This document shows positions 17,857 to 27,503 of a DNA stretch of 64,000 nt, in pieces. Positions within the stretch are counted from its first letter, which is position 1. Each line of letters starts with the position of its first letter. The notes under the pieces were generated by a model. The model had not been told where the DNA came from. It saw nothing but the letters and a program-made list of their open reading frames with translations, and made no database searches. The stretch spans positions 1-64,000 of the forward strand of contig JBBSBI010000006.1 in assembly GCA_038251425.1 (NCBI GenBank), given 5' to 3'. Source of the DNA: JBBRRP01 sp038251425 (GTDB lineage Bacteria > Myxococcota_A > Polyangia > Polyangiales > Polyangiaceae). Position numbers and translations under genes: made by a program.

Positions 17857-18018
17857 CGAACCTCAGCGAGCCTCACCGAACCCTGATCCAGAAGCATGGA
17901 TCCTGCGTGCTTTCTTGAGCGAGCAGTCGCGAAGATTTGGCGCCGCGCCCGTGCAAAGGTTGAGCATCTCCAAGTGCTCCCAAACTTGTCCGTGACCTCT
18001 ATCTCAAAGTCGAACACC

Positions 18019-18042
18019 AGATAGTAAGTATGCTTACTATCT
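18019..18042. repeat. Intergenic palindrome, copy 4
   Basis: AGATAGTAAGTA pairs with TGCTTACTATCT, with a single mismatch near the centre. It is followed by CCCGAGGAACGAAAAGGGG, a variant of the copy 1 flank. It lies between the glycosyltransferase start and the AraC gene's stop. Confidence 0.93.
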
Positions 18043-18131
18043 CCCGAGGAACGAAAAGGGGACGTCACCGGGCACGCCTACGGCGCAGCCCCGCAACCGA
18101 GCGCGAAGCTTCGCCCCGATCACTTTTGATT

Positions 18132-19022
18132 TCAATCCTTAACGTGCGAGCGTTCGCGCTGCTGTGCGCGAAAGGCGCTTGGCTCAAGCCCAGTGCGTTT
18201 ACGGAAAAGCCTGGCAAAGTAGCTGGCATCGTCGATTCCCACTTTGGGTGCGACATCCTTCACGCGTGCATCGCTGCCAGACAGCATTTCCTCGGCACGG
18301 CGCAGGCGCACATCAATCACGTAGTTCATCGGGGACATGCCAAAGGATTCGTTGAAGCAGCGCGTGAGTGTGCGCTGCGACATATGCGCGCGATCCGCGA
18401 GCTGCTCAAGCGTGACGGGCTCTGCGTAATGCTGCTCAAGCCATTGCAACACGGTATCGAGCCGCACCAATGTTTGGGAAAGCGGCACGCTCATGCCAGC
18501 ATAGGCGCGCGACAACCGCACCAAAATCCGTGACAACAACGCCAAAGCCTCAACTTGGAAGCCATTCTTCTTCTGGCTGAGCTCTTGGTCCAGCTCGTTG
18601 CACACGACGATCAACTCCTCCAGTGCGCCATCTTCCAACCGCAGGCGACTCTGAAAATCATGTCGCGCACGCCACTGCGGCTCGAAGCAGAAGAGCGCTT
18701 GATAGCCAGCCACAGATTTCAAATACGATTCTGGCAGCGGCAACGCCTTCGGATCAAACAGCACGTTGATCAGCCCAAGATCCCGCCCACCCTCGTAGCC
18801 GTGCAGGACATTCACCGGGACGACGAAGATGTCCCCGCGCTGGATCCCAAAGGAATCTGCTTCGAACAAATGCTTGCCAACGCCGTCTGTGACCACCACC
18901 AGCTCCAGATAATGGCCATGGCGATGCCGATTCATTCTGGGCGGGTGGGGTCGGAGCGGATAGCTGGCGAGCCCGAAAACGCGGAGTTCGGGAAGCAGCT
19001 CATCAACGGTTAGATCCGCCAC
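18132..19022 (-). CDS. AraC family regulator, RhaS/RhaR-like
   Basis: 296 aa. The N-terminal cupin part has HRHGHYLELVVVTDGVGKH, and QRGDIFVVPVNVLHGYEG is typical of rhamnose-type AraC regulators. Two helix-turn-helix motifs follow: LEQLADRAHMSQRTLTRCF and VGIDDASYFARLFRKRTG. It starts 4 bases after the stop of the alpha-L-rhamnosidase gene, so the two share a transcript, and L-rhamnose is the natural guess for the effector. It would control its own operon. Confidence 0.93.
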   Translation of the reverse strand: MADLTVDELLPELRVFGLASYPLRPHPPRMNRHRHGHYLELVVVTDGVGKHLFEADSFGIQRGDIFVVPVNVLHGYEGGRDLGLINVLFDPKALPLPESYLKSVAGYQALFCFEPQWRARHDFQSRLRLEDGALEELIVVCNELDQELSQKKNGFQVEALALLSRILVRLSRAYAGMSVPLSQTLVRLDTVLQWLEQHYAEPVTLEQLADRAHMSQRTLTRCFNESFGMSPMNYVIDVRLRRAEEMLSGSDARVKDVAPKVGIDDASYFARLFRKRTGLEPSAFRAQQRERSHVKD

Positions 19023-19026
19023 CTGC

Positions 19027-21678
19027 TCAGGATAGCTTCGGAACTACGGAGCGTCCAACACTCCGTTCGGAAGAGAATGTGTACTTTCCAGACTGCAGCA
19101 GAAAGACACTCCGTTCGCCTTCCACACGCACGAAGGCTACGCCGGAAGCTTGCCGAGCCTGCGCGCTGCCTTCGAAGATCGCGTTGGGATCGCTGCTCGG
19201 GTAGTACACATGAGCACTGGTATTGGGTGGTACCTCGACGTGCAGCGTGAAGCGCTCGGCGCCGAAATTCCAAGCGCTCACTATTTTTCCATACATGGAA
19301 GTTACCTCAGCGCGCACCCAGGAGAGATCCCCGACGAGTGCAGGCTTGACGAGAAAGTGCTTGAAGCCAGGGTGCTCGGGATCAAGCTGTATCCCAGCCA
19401 AACCTTGCTGAAACCAAAGCCCAATCCCGTTGAGGCAGCCATGAACTTTTGAGACGCCAAAGGGGTGGCGCAGCAGCCATTCCTCAGGCCACGTATCGTA
19501 GCCCGCTTCGAGAAGATAAGCGTAGCCTGGACACGTTGCTTGAGTGGCCAACACGAACATCAGATCGCTCCGTAGACTCTCCGTGAGCCACTTCACCAGA
19601 AAATAAGTGCCCCAAAGTCCGGTATTCAGCTTGGGCTCACTCATGATGCTTGATTCAAGCTTGGCAGCGACAAGAGCGCGGTATTCGTGAGGCACGGCTT
19701 CGGCAACGAGAGGCAGCGCCAGGTTCACCAGATCATCGTTCAGATAGTTGGCAGCTTCTGGATTAAAGAATCTTCGATTCAGTTCGTTGGTGATGATGAA
19801 AGCTTTCTCAAGATACGCTGCACTTTCGCCTGCCTTGCCTAGAACTCTAGCCACCTTCGCGATCAGGCGTGTCGCGTAGAGATAGTGCAGATTGTTGTGA
19901 AGCAGCCGGCCAGGCTCCCCGCCTTCACCCACAGGACTCACCCAATCGCCTAGGAAGTGCCAATCCCCAGGAAAAGGCAGCAAAAGCCCCTCGGAATCGC
20001 TCTTTTGTTCGAGATAAGCCAGCCAGCCCTGCATGGCCGGATACGTGCGCTCAAGCACTCGAATATCACCATAGGTTAAATACACTTGCCAGGGCATGCT
20101 AACGATGAAGCAGCCATAGGCCGGGCTGCCCCCACCCCCGGCGACAGGTGCCGTATTCGGAACATGGCCATCGGGAGTCTGCACATCCACCCAATCCTGT
20201 GCCCATTTGGTGTAGAGCCCCGCGGCTTCATAGGTGGTGAGTGCGAACTCGAGGGATGTCGTGCCATCGCCACCATAGCCAAGCTTTTCGCGGTGCGCGC
20301 AATCCGACACATAGCCGCCAGTCGTCAGATTGACGTAGGTATTGTGTGTGGTGTCGTAGATCTTTTTGAGTAAGGTATTTGAGCAATCAAAGTTGCCCGC
20401 TCGTTCCAGATCGTTCCCAATTCGATAGCCGCAAACGTCTTCAATCTGGAGAGGGCCGAGCGCGTTCTGTACCGTGACGTACTGGATACCATGGTAGGAA
20501 AAACGGTTACAAAAGGTGCCTTCGCCCTTGGCATCAAACGTCAACAGCCCGCGTTGATTGAATTGGCACGTCTGATTCTCGTCCATTGAGAATTCGATGC
20601 TTGCGCTGGTATCGGGTGTGCCCCGCAGCTTGATCTCGATCCAGCCCGAGAACACGCGCTCCATCACGATTTTAGCTCCAGCGGCGTCCGCGCTGATGCT
20701 TAGAGCTTTGATGGTTTCGCAGGCGCGGTTCGGTGGCACACGATCTGCCGAGACTTCTCGCTCAAGCAAATAGGCTGTTGCATGCTCCCAGTCTGCGTCG
20801 GAAAGCTCAGAGCTGGCCCAGCCTGAGACGTGCCGGCGCAAGTCGATCTGTTCACCCCCGTAATCGGTTCCACGCCAGCCACCCACATGTGTGAGCGAAC
20901 TCAGGCTGCATTTCCAGCTCGCATCAGAGGCGATCGTGAGCTGATTCTCGCCAGCAGCAATCTCTGCTTGCGCTTTCAGGAGTGGGCGCTTGGCAAGCTC
21001 AAAATCAGGCCAATTATCCCCCACCACGTAAGAAGCCCAGCCCGCTGCCGCCCAGATACCAATCGTGTTCACGCCAAGCCGCAGCAGCGCCGCGATATCG
21101 TAACTGCTGTAGAGCACGCGCTTCCCCAAATTACTCACGGACGGCGACAGCACCGCATCGCCCACCTTCTGACCATTCACATACAGCTCGTAATAACCCA
21201 CCGACGCGACATGCACGATCGCGGAGGTCCCCGGCTCATTCAACGTGAAAGTCTTCCGAAACCAGGGGCACTCAAACTCCGAGGCAGAGCCCATCCCTAT
21301 CCACTCGCCACGCCAATCCGCCGAACTCTGCGGCCCCATCGAAAAACGAGCCATCCGACTCCATTCCGAAACCTGCTGCTCACTGTCCCAAATCCGCACC
21401 TTCCAATAGCAGACCATGCCTGAACGAAGCGGGGCCCCAGCATACTCAATCTGAACAGAAGCCTCCGATTCGAGCTTCACGTCCCAAAGATCGCCGATGC
21501 CCAGCGCGAGCTCTGCCCGGCTGCTGGCGACTAAGATCTGACACGCCGTTTGCCGCTGGCCGCGGCTAGCCGCGGCATCCATGAGCTTCCAGCTGAAACG
21601 CGGTGCCCGTGTATCGAGCCCGAGCGGCTCAGGAGTGTATTCGCAACGGAGATCTTGAACAGCAACTACAGGATTCAT
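19027..21678 (-). CDS. Alpha-L-rhamnosidase (GH78)
   Basis: 883 aa from the ATG at 21678. It hydrolyses terminal alpha-L-rhamnose from plant or bacterial glycans or glycosides. The N-terminus (LRCEYTPEPLGLDTRAPRFSW) is the standard GH78 start. FECPWFRKTFTL and YELYVNGQKVGDAVLSP belong to the beta-sandwich domain. The catalytic region has SDCAHREKLGYGGDG near residue 463, close to the family's DCPxREKxGWxGD, and DGHVPNTAP. The C-terminal CPGYAYLLEAG and EEWLLRHPFGVSKVHGCLNG complete the family text. No signal peptide is obvious. It is followed by the AraC gene, and a lipase-like gene lies 48 bases upstream. Confidence 0.93.
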   Translation of the reverse strand: MNPVVAVQDLRCEYTPEPLGLDTRAPRFSWKLMDAAASRGQRQTACQILVASSRAELALGIGDLWDVKLESEASVQIEYAGAPLRSGMVCYWKVRIWDSEQQVSEWSRMARFSMGPQSSADWRGEWIGMGSASEFECPWFRKTFTLNEPGTSAIVHVASVGYYELYVNGQKVGDAVLSPSVSNLGKRVLYSSYDIAALLRLGVNTIGIWAAAGWASYVVGDNWPDFELAKRPLLKAQAEIAAGENQLTIASDASWKCSLSSLTHVGGWRGTDYGGEQIDLRRHVSGWASSELSDADWEHATAYLLEREVSADRVPPNRACETIKALSISADAAGAKIVMERVFSGWIEIKLRGTPDTSASIEFSMDENQTCQFNQRGLLTFDAKGEGTFCNRFSYHGIQYVTVQNALGPLQIEDVCGYRIGNDLERAGNFDCSNTLLKKIYDTTHNTYVNLTTGGYVSDCAHREKLGYGGDGTTSLEFALTTYEAAGLYTKWAQDWVDVQTPDGHVPNTAPVAGGGGSPAYGCFIVSMPWQVYLTYGDIRVLERTYPAMQGWLAYLEQKSDSEGLLLPFPGDWHFLGDWVSPVGEGGEPGRLLHNNLHYLYATRLIAKVARVLGKAGESAAYLEKAFIITNELNRRFFNPEAANYLNDDLVNLALPLVAEAVPHEYRALVAAKLESSIMSEPKLNTGLWGTYFLVKWLTESLRSDLMFVLATQATCPGYAYLLEAGYDTWPEEWLLRHPFGVSKVHGCLNGIGLWFQQGLAGIQLDPEHPGFKHFLVKPALVGDLSWVRAEVTSMYGKIVSAWNFGAERFTLHVEVPPNTSAHVYYPSSDPNAIFEGSAQARQASGVAFVRVEGERSVFLLQSGKYTFSSERSVGRSVVPKLS

Positions 21679-21725
21679 TGCGGCGTCTCGTAGCACACCC
21701 CACCCTGTTGCTCACGGGCTTTTGG

Positions 21726-22391
21726 CTAGTCGGAGCCTTCGCCTTTCAGAAACTCAACAGTGGCCCGCGCCACACGTCGGTCATTCAGCATGAGTTGATG
21801 CAAGGCGACAGAGACCTTTCTGACTTGGCCCAGCCCCAGCTCCGAACTCCGCGCGGGGAGAATCATCAGATCGTAGGGCGTGTACAGCGACAAACACGGA
21901 AGCGTCGTGAGCTCAATGAGATCGCGATTGAGCTCGGTGAGTAACTCGCTGTCGCTGCGCATTTCCGCGATGCCTGGTTTCTTTGAAAAGCGCGCCCAAA
22001 ACGTGCCGTGATGGGGAGCCGCGATACTCACGAATTTCTGAACCCGACGCGCGCCATGGAGGCGTTGCAAATAGATCCGAGACACCATGCCACCCATGCT
22101 GAAACCAACCAGCGAGAATGGCCGCTTTTGGCCCAACGCGCTGTCGATGCGCTCCGCCAATTGCTCCGCCAACTTGCCGAGCGACGCTGAACCATTGCTG
22201 GGCGTTGCATTCCAAGCGTGCACCTCGAATCCCGCTTGCTCAAGCCTCCTCGAGAATTTGCCAAACACCCGCGCCGTATTCCAAATCCCGTGCACCAACA
22301 CTACAGGTTCACGCTTGCTCTCTGGGGGGCTATTCACTTGAGTGCTCGCTCTTAACCGGGGTGCCGCCACTGGCCGAAACTCATAGCGCAC
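21726..22391 (-). CDS. Alpha/beta hydrolase, lipase/esterase-like
   Basis: 221 aa, GTG start at 22391. VVLVHGIWNTARVFGKF is the oxyanion-hole strand, GFSMGGMVS has the nucleophile Ser elbow, and SIAAPHHGTFWA is typical of triacylglycerol lipases or PGAP1-like hydrolases. A late His (VALHQLMLND) may complete the triad. No signal peptide is apparent. It lies 48 bases upstream of the rhamnosidase on the same strand, so co-transcription is possible. The link between the two activities is unproven. Confidence 0.82.
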   Translation of the reverse strand: MRYEFRPVAAPRLRASTQVNSPPESKREPVVLVHGIWNTARVFGKFSRRLEQAGFEVHAWNATPSNGSASLGKLAEQLAERIDSALGQKRPFSLVGFSMGGMVSRIYLQRLHGARRVQKFVSIAAPHHGTFWARFSKKPGIAEMRSDSELLTELNRDLIELTTLPCLSLYTPYDLMILPARSSELGLGQVRKVSVALHQLMLNDRRVARATVEFLKGEGSD

Positions 22392-22507
22392 CTCCGACCG
22401 GGGCGTGAAGCACGGATTCGCCCCATCAAAGCCAGGAATCCCGCGATTTCCCCGCCCATCTTGCGCAAGTGATGGCCATCTTAGAGGACTCGCTCTAGGT
22501 TTCGTAC

Positions 22508-23467
22508 ATGTCGCTTGCTGCCGCCTCTCCGTCCGTCGATCTCCCGCTGGCTCAACTGGTCGAAGAGATCAAACGCCTCAAGCGCGATCGAAATGCAGTA
22601 TTCTTGGCGCACTTCTATCAAGAAGGGCAAATTCAAGATTTGGCGGACTTCATCGGCGATTCGCTGCAGTTAGCGCAAGAGGCCAAACGCACGCAAGCCG
22701 ATGTGATTCTTTTCGCGGGTGTGCATTTTATGGCGGAGACGGCCAAAATTCTGAATCCCGAGAAGATCGTGCTCGTGCCGGATATGGCGGCGGGCTGTTC
22801 ACTGGCTGATGGTTGCCCGGTGGGGCCGTTTCGCGAATGGAAAGCACAATTCCCGGGCTCGGTGGTGGTGAGTTACATCAATTGCTCTGCCGAAGTAAAA
22901 GCCGAGAGCGATTACATCTGCACCTCGAGCAACGCTGAAAAGGTGATCCGTGCCATTCCTGCCGATCGCACGATCCTGTTTGCGCCCGATAAGAACCTTG
23001 GCCGTTACCTGGTGAAGCAAACGGGGCGTGCCATGCAGATTTGGCCAGGAAGCTGCATCGTTCACGAAACCTTCAGCCTGAAGAAGGTGGTAGATCTGCA
23101 GCGCCAGCATCCCGAAGCCCAGCTGATTGCCCATCCGGAATGCGAAGAGCCACTCTTAGAACTGGCAGAATTCATTGGCTCCACGGCAGCGCTTCTCAAA
23201 CACGTTCAGAACGACAACGCGCGCACGTTTATTGTGGCCACCGAGTCTGGCATTTTGCACCAAATGGAGAAGGCGGCGCCCGCCAAGCTCTTTATCCCGG
23301 CGCCACCCGAGGCTAACTGCCACTGCAATGAATGCCCGTTCATGCGTTTGAATACGCCTGAGAAGGTTTATTTGGCGCTCCGCGATTTGCGCCCCGAACT
23401 TCAGATGGCAGAAGAGCTACGGCAACGCGCACTCTTGCCCATCGAACGCATGCTGGCGCTCTCCTAA
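22508..23467 (+). CDS. nadA: Quinolinate synthase NadA
   Basis: 319 aa. It condenses iminoaspartate with dihydroxyacetone phosphate to quinolinate in NAD synthesis, using a [4Fe-4S] cluster. Characteristic text includes AHFYQEGQIQDLADFIGDS, AGVHFMAETAKIL and DMAAGCSLADGCP. Further Cys residues lie in INCSAE and CHCNECPFM near the C-terminus, consistent with the cluster ligands. Length fits the family. NadB and NadC are not in the window, so it appears as a single gene. It is divergent from the lipase/rhamnosidase group by about 115 bases. Confidence 0.96.
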   Translation: MSLAAASPSVDLPLAQLVEEIKRLKRDRNAVFLAHFYQEGQIQDLADFIGDSLQLAQEAKRTQADVILFAGVHFMAETAKILNPEKIVLVPDMAAGCSLADGCPVGPFREWKAQFPGSVVVSYINCSAEVKAESDYICTSSNAEKVIRAIPADRTILFAPDKNLGRYLVKQTGRAMQIWPGSCIVHETFSLKKVVDLQRQHPEAQLIAHPECEEPLLELAEFIGSTAALLKHVQNDNARTFIVATESGILHQMEKAAPAKLFIPAPPEANCHCNECPFMRLNTPEKVYLALRDLRPELQMAEELRQRALLPIERMLALS

Positions 23468-23688
23468 CTGCGTTGGCCTCCCTACCGAGGGTACCCGTCG
23501 GTCGCGGCAAGTCAGATTTCAAGACCCTTATCGCTGTGTTCTTCAATTGGGCATCACGCCGCGCTGTGATAAATTCCTAGCTCTCCACCTTTTTCCTCTC
23601 GAACGGGGGATCCATTAGAGTTGCCCCGCGTTAACCCAAAGCCGCAATCGCGACAAACTCCTTGTTCAGTTTGAACGAGCATGGTTCA

Positions 23689-24717
23689 ATGGCATTCATG
23701 CACCTTCGCGAAGGCATCTTCTTCACTGCTGTTTCTATGTCGATGATCTTGGGGTGCGGAAACGCCACCAACACCTCGGAAGGAAAGCAGAGCACCGGCG
23801 GCACAACCACAGGAAGCTTCGCGAGTGGAGGCGCCGGCGGTACAGCCACAGCTTCTAGCTTCGCGAGTGGAGGCACGGGCGGCGCGGCACAGGGACAAGG
23901 ATCGGGGCAAGGATCGGGAGGTGCGCTTGCTGCGACGGGGCCCGATGGCTTCCCGGCAGTTTGTGTCAACAGCCTGCCGCTGATCCCCGGCGAGCGTGAG
24001 CCCCTAACGTTCTCGCTCAAGCTTGAGTTGAACGGGAAGCCGCTCATTTACGGGGAAAACAACGCCCTCGCTGGCGGTGGCACGTTGCTGCTCAGCAATC
24101 TGAGATTCTATATTTCCGAAGTCAACCTGGTAGATGCATCGAATCAAAGGGTACCGGTCGACCTGGTGGACTCCGGTGGCCAACATCGAAAGCCGTACAA
24201 TGTCCACTTCGTGAATGCCGAAGCTCCCGAGTCGCTTGGGCTCCGAGTTCGAGCGCCCGTGGGTACGTACAGCGGGGTGGAGTTCTTGTTGGGTCTAACC
24301 GATGGTTGCAACAACACCTTCTCGCCGCTGGACGCTCCGCTCGATGAGGCCTCTCAGTTGAAGTGGCCGCACACGTTTGGCTATCTCTTTTTACGCTACG
24401 AGGGAATGGTGACGGAGCCTCTGACCATCATGCCATCAACCGCGCAAAAGGTTCACATGGGCGGCGGCGTTCATGAACGCATGGCACCCAAGATCTCGGT
24501 TCTGGGCGCCATCACGGTCGCCAAGGCCAACGCCGAGATCCCGCTCAAATTTGCGTTAGATGAGGTGCTCAAGGGCGCGGCGATGCCGGCAGATCTAGCG
24601 AACTTCATGCTACCTCCACCGGCGCCACCTGGGCCCCCGGGAGCCGAGATCGTGGCAGGCGAACACCTCCGTCAGAATGTCCCCAAGCTCACGATCTTTT
24701 CGCTGAGCGGACCGTGA
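23689..24717 (+). CDS. MbnP-like metal-binding lipoprotein
   Basis: 342 aa from ATG 23689; an ATG at 23698 and a TTG at 23662 are alternatives. A lipoprotein signal ends at SMILGC, then comes a Gly/Ser/Ala-rich linker (to about 80). The domain from about 100 on reads FSLKLELNGKPL, then LSNLRFYISEVNLVD and GTYSGVEFLLGL, then a Trp in LKWPHTFGYLFLRYEG. This is the layout of the MbnP/metallo-mystery-pair family. It overlaps the next gene (GTGA), a diheme peroxidase-like MbnH, the known partner. In methanotrophs, MbnH oxidises a Trp of MbnP to kynurenine and MbnP binds copper; that this pair does so is inference. Confidence 0.85.
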   Translation: MAFMHLREGIFFTAVSMSMILGCGNATNTSEGKQSTGGTTTGSFASGGAGGTATASSFASGGTGGAAQGQGSGQGSGGALAATGPDGFPAVCVNSLPLIPGEREPLTFSLKLELNGKPLIYGENNALAGGGTLLLSNLRFYISEVNLVDASNQRVPVDLVDSGGQHRKPYNVHFVNAEAPESLGLRVRAPVGTYSGVEFLLGLTDGCNNTFSPLDAPLDEASQLKWPHTFGYLFLRYEGMVTEPLTIMPSTAQKVHMGGGVHERMAPKISVLGAITVAKANAEIPLKFALDEVLKGAAMPADLANFMLPPPAPPGPPGAEIVAGEHLRQNVPKLTIFSLSGP

Positions 24718-25802
24718 AAGACCAGTCGCCGCGTTTGCTTGCTAGAAACCAGCGTGTGCATGGTTGGGGCTGGCAACTTGTACTCGGATTTCTAGTGTTC
24801 GCCTGTAGCGCAACACCCGATGCCGTTAATCTAGAACCAACGCCCAACTTGACGGAAGTATCGAGTCCGTTCGGCTTCTCCGGCAGCCTCGCTTCGACTG
24901 CCCCGGCCGACAATCAGCTCACAGAGAGTCGGGCCAAGCTGGGGCGACGGCTGTTTTTTGAAACAGCCTTGTCACGCACGCGCGAAGTTTCGTGTTCGAG
25001 CTGCCACGAGCAGAGTCACGCTTTTGCTGACCCGCGACCCGTGAGCGTTGGGGTTGAGGGGAAAATGGGCAAAAGGAATGCACCGGGCTTGGCCAATTTG
25101 GCTTGGGTGCGGACGGGGTTGTTCTGGGACGGCCGAGTCGCGTCGCTCGAGGAGCAGGCAGGAAAGCCCATCGAAGACCCCAACGAGATGGACTTACCCC
25201 TCGCCAAGGCCGTCGCGCGTTTGAACAGTGATGCGTCGTACGTCGCCGAGTTTCAGGCTGCCTACGCCGAGCCCCCAAGTGAGCTCAGCCTGCGGCAAGC
25301 GTTGGCCAGCTTTGTGCGCGCGCTAGTCAGCAGCAACAGCCGCTACGATGCGTTTCTCGCGGGTGATAGTCTTGCACTCAACGACAGCGAAAAGCGCGGC
25401 TCCGATCTCTTCTTCAGCAGCAGAACGGGCTGCTTTCATTGCCACACCGAGCGCACCCTCACCAACGATGGCTTCTTCAACAATGGAAGCTACGAGCCTG
25501 GGGGCGACATCGGCAGAAAGGGCCTCACTGGACGCACCGGTGATCTCGGAAAATTCAGAGTCCCCGGTCTCCGCAACATCGCGCTAACGGCACCCTACCT
25601 GCATGATGGCTCCCTCACGACCTTGTCGGACGTGATCGATCACTACGCCAAAGGTGGACGCGGCGATCCGAGCACGGACGTCCAGATTGAGCGGTTTGAG
25701 CTCAGCGCGGCTGAAAAAGCAGATCTTTTGGCTTTCTTGGGCGCCCTCACCGACGAGAAATTCCTGACGGATCCGAAGTACGTCGAGCGCGTCGAGCGCT
25801 AA
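24714..25802 (+). CDS. MbnH-like diheme cytochrome c peroxidase family protein
   Basis: 362 aa, GTG start overlapping the MbnP-like stop by four bases. The N-terminal signal ends with a lipobox-like LVFAC, so it is probably anchored outside the inner membrane. Two haem sites are CSSCH (residues 94-98) and CFHCH (240-244). Text such as LGRRLFFETALSRTREVSC, GKRNAPGLANLA and FWDGRVASLEEQA is that of MauG/CcpA-type enzymes. The genetic coupling to an MbnP-like protein favours MbnH over a plain peroxidase. The C-terminal APYLHDGSLTTLSDVIDHY is the standard family end. Confidence 0.9.
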   Translation: MKDQSPRLLARNQRVHGWGWQLVLGFLVFACSATPDAVNLEPTPNLTEVSSPFGFSGSLASTAPADNQLTESRAKLGRRLFFETALSRTREVSCSSCHEQSHAFADPRPVSVGVEGKMGKRNAPGLANLAWVRTGLFWDGRVASLEEQAGKPIEDPNEMDLPLAKAVARLNSDASYVAEFQAAYAEPPSELSLRQALASFVRALVSSNSRYDAFLAGDSLALNDSEKRGSDLFFSSRTGCFHCHTERTLTNDGFFNNGSYEPGGDIGRKGLTGRTGDLGKFRVPGLRNIALTAPYLHDGSLTTLSDVIDHYAKGGRGDPSTDVQIERFELSAAEKADLLAFLGALTDEKFLTDPKYVERVER

Positions 25803-25808
25803 GACGGA

Positions 25809-26238
25809 TCAGCTATCGCGAGGCAATTCGACATACGGCAGGTCGATTGTCTTATGCGCTTGATCGGGTGGCACTGGAGGTTCCGGAGGATCCACCGGTG
25901 GGAGCGGAGGCGAAGGCAATGTAGCGTGCGTTGGCGCCATCTGCACGGCCTCGTACGACTGTCGTTGCGGACCCGGCGGTAGCCCGGTGGTCGGCATCGC
26001 TTGCGGGGCAAACGGAACTTGCACGGCGTGCAACCGCAATGGGCTCGGCGACCAATGCCTCGCGGCAGCGTCGGACCTGAATCCCGACTGCTGTCCGGGT
26101 CTCCGGTGCGTTGCCCAAAGGTGTATTCGCTGAAGATCAAGACACTGGCGGGCAGTTTTTCGGCCTCTACCCTTCCAGGAAAGCGTGCCGCTCACGAGCC
26201 TGCAGGGCCGACTCTTGAATGGCAGCCTTGGCAATTCC
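25809..26238 (-). CDS. Doubtful Pro-rich small protein
   Basis: An open frame of 142 aa from an ATG at 26238 to a stop at 25809. The C-terminal third is Pro-rich (PSPPLPPVDPPEPPVPPDQ), which could be a real low-complexity tail. The N-terminal part is Arg/Gln-rich and matches no family I know. It ends 6 bases from the end of the peroxidase gene on the other strand. Other frames are also open here, so it may be noise. Confidence 0.25.
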
Positions 26239-26254
26239 ATAGTAAGCTTTGGAA

Positions 26255-27442
26255 ATGCCAAATACCTGGATTCAAAGGACATTTGAAGGTCGTTTCCGGA
26301 TTCCGGCGCCCTCATTGAGCCTTTTCCCGGTGTGGCTCCTGCTCGGATCACGTCAAGTTGGGAAGAGCTCGCTCTTACGCCGATGCGGGCCGGATCGGCA
26401 ATACGTCAACCTGGATGACCTTGCGACCCGTGCTCGGGCAAATGCCGATCCCGTGCTCTTTGCGCGTGAGCTGACACCACCACTGATTATCGACGAGATC
26501 CAATACGCTCCCGAGCTCCTGAGCGCCATCAAGCAACTTGCGGATGCAGGCGCAGCTCCGGGTGCATTTTGGCTCACGGGTTCGCAGAACTTTCAAGTGA
26601 TGCGTGGGATCCGCGAAACGCTCGCGGGCCGTGTTGCCATTTTGAATCTGTGCGGGCTCTCCGATGAGGAAAAGCAGTTGACGCGCGATCAAAAGACACC
26701 CCAGGGCTACTTCGAGAGTTTGCTGAGAACGGGCTTTCCCAAGCTCTGGTCGACTACGGATGTCGACGCACGCGATCTTTACCTGTCGAGTTACACGCAG
26801 ACCTACATCGAGCGCGACGTCCGCGAACTGCTTCGGGTCGACAAGCGCCGTGAGTTCGAGATTTTTCTCCGCCTCTGCGCCTTGCGAACGGGCTGCCTTG
26901 TGAACTTCGACGACCTTGCACGAGATGCTGGTGTTTCAGCACCCACCATCAAAAGTTGGCTGAGCGTTCTTGAGGACAGTTTCTTGCTAAAGCTGGTTCA
27001 GCCCGACCACGAAAATCGCTCTAAACGGTTAATTAAGAGCCCGAAGCTCTACTTTTTAGACATGGGCCTCGCGGCGTTTCTCGCGGGCTGGAAGACAGGT
27101 GAGCTTCTTCGGCTTGGACCCCAAGCCGGCCAAGCCTTCGAAACTCACGTTTTCTCTGAGGTATTCAAGTACTTCCGACATCGGGCGAAGGAAGTGGACG
27201 TGCGTTTCTTTAGGACGCGCGACGGGCGGGAAATTGATCTCCTTGTGGAGCATCAAGGCAAAGTTTATCCCATCGAAGTGAAGCTAGGATTACCTTCAAC
27301 TTCGACTCTCCCTCGACTCAGCGATATTGCACCACCGAACTGGGAACACGGACAAGTCGTCTCTTTGGCAGTAACAAGCGCCGAGACACTCACCAAGGAT
27401 TGGCGCGTCGTGCCACCTTGGGCGCTAGAATTGCCCTCGTGA
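26255..27442 (+). CDS. ATP-binding protein, AAA_14 plus DUF4143
   Basis: 395 aa from ATG 26255. The Walker A motif GSRQVGKS (residues 31-38) departs from the usual GPRQVGKT in two places, and the Walker B region is PLIIDEIQYAPELL. A conserved LTGSQNF block follows. The middle winged-helix part (FDDLARDAGVSAPTIKSWLS) and the C-terminal PD-(D/E)XK-like end (EIDLLVEHQGKVYPIEVKLG) are DUF4143. These proteins are widespread, often mobile or toxin-like in distribution, and their function is unsettled. It stands alone. A decayed relative's N-terminus is at 12256-12456. Confidence 0.9.
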   Translation: MPNTWIQRTFEGRFRIPAPSLSLFPVWLLLGSRQVGKSSLLRRCGPDRQYVNLDDLATRARANADPVLFARELTPPLIIDEIQYAPELLSAIKQLADAGAAPGAFWLTGSQNFQVMRGIRETLAGRVAILNLCGLSDEEKQLTRDQKTPQGYFESLLRTGFPKLWSTTDVDARDLYLSSYTQTYIERDVRELLRVDKRREFEIFLRLCALRTGCLVNFDDLARDAGVSAPTIKSWLSVLEDSFLLKLVQPDHENRSKRLIKSPKLYFLDMGLAAFLAGWKTGELLRLGPQAGQAFETHVFSEVFKYFRHRAKEVDVRFFRTRDGREIDLLVEHQGKVYPIEVKLGLPSTSTLPRLSDIAPPNWEHGQVVSLAVTSAETLTKDWRVVPPWALELPS

Positions 27443-27445
27443 CTT

Positions 27446-27478
27446 TGGAAGGGCATTGCTAAGGCGTCTACCCTTCCA
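27446..27478 (-). terminator. Hairpin 3' of lipoprotein copy 1
   Basis: TGGAAGGG pairs with CCCTTCCA (8-bp stem, 17-base loop), 25 bases past the stop on the reverse strand. No T-run follows, so an intrinsic terminator is not certain. Confidence 0.4.
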
Positions 27479-27503
27479 TTCCCAGAGAATCGTAACACTA
27501 GGG

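Noticed and set aside
20830..21423. 197-residue rightward frame inside the rhamnosidase region
   Set aside because: Antisense to GH78; composition (Arg/His/Pro-rich) is typical of a shadow frame.
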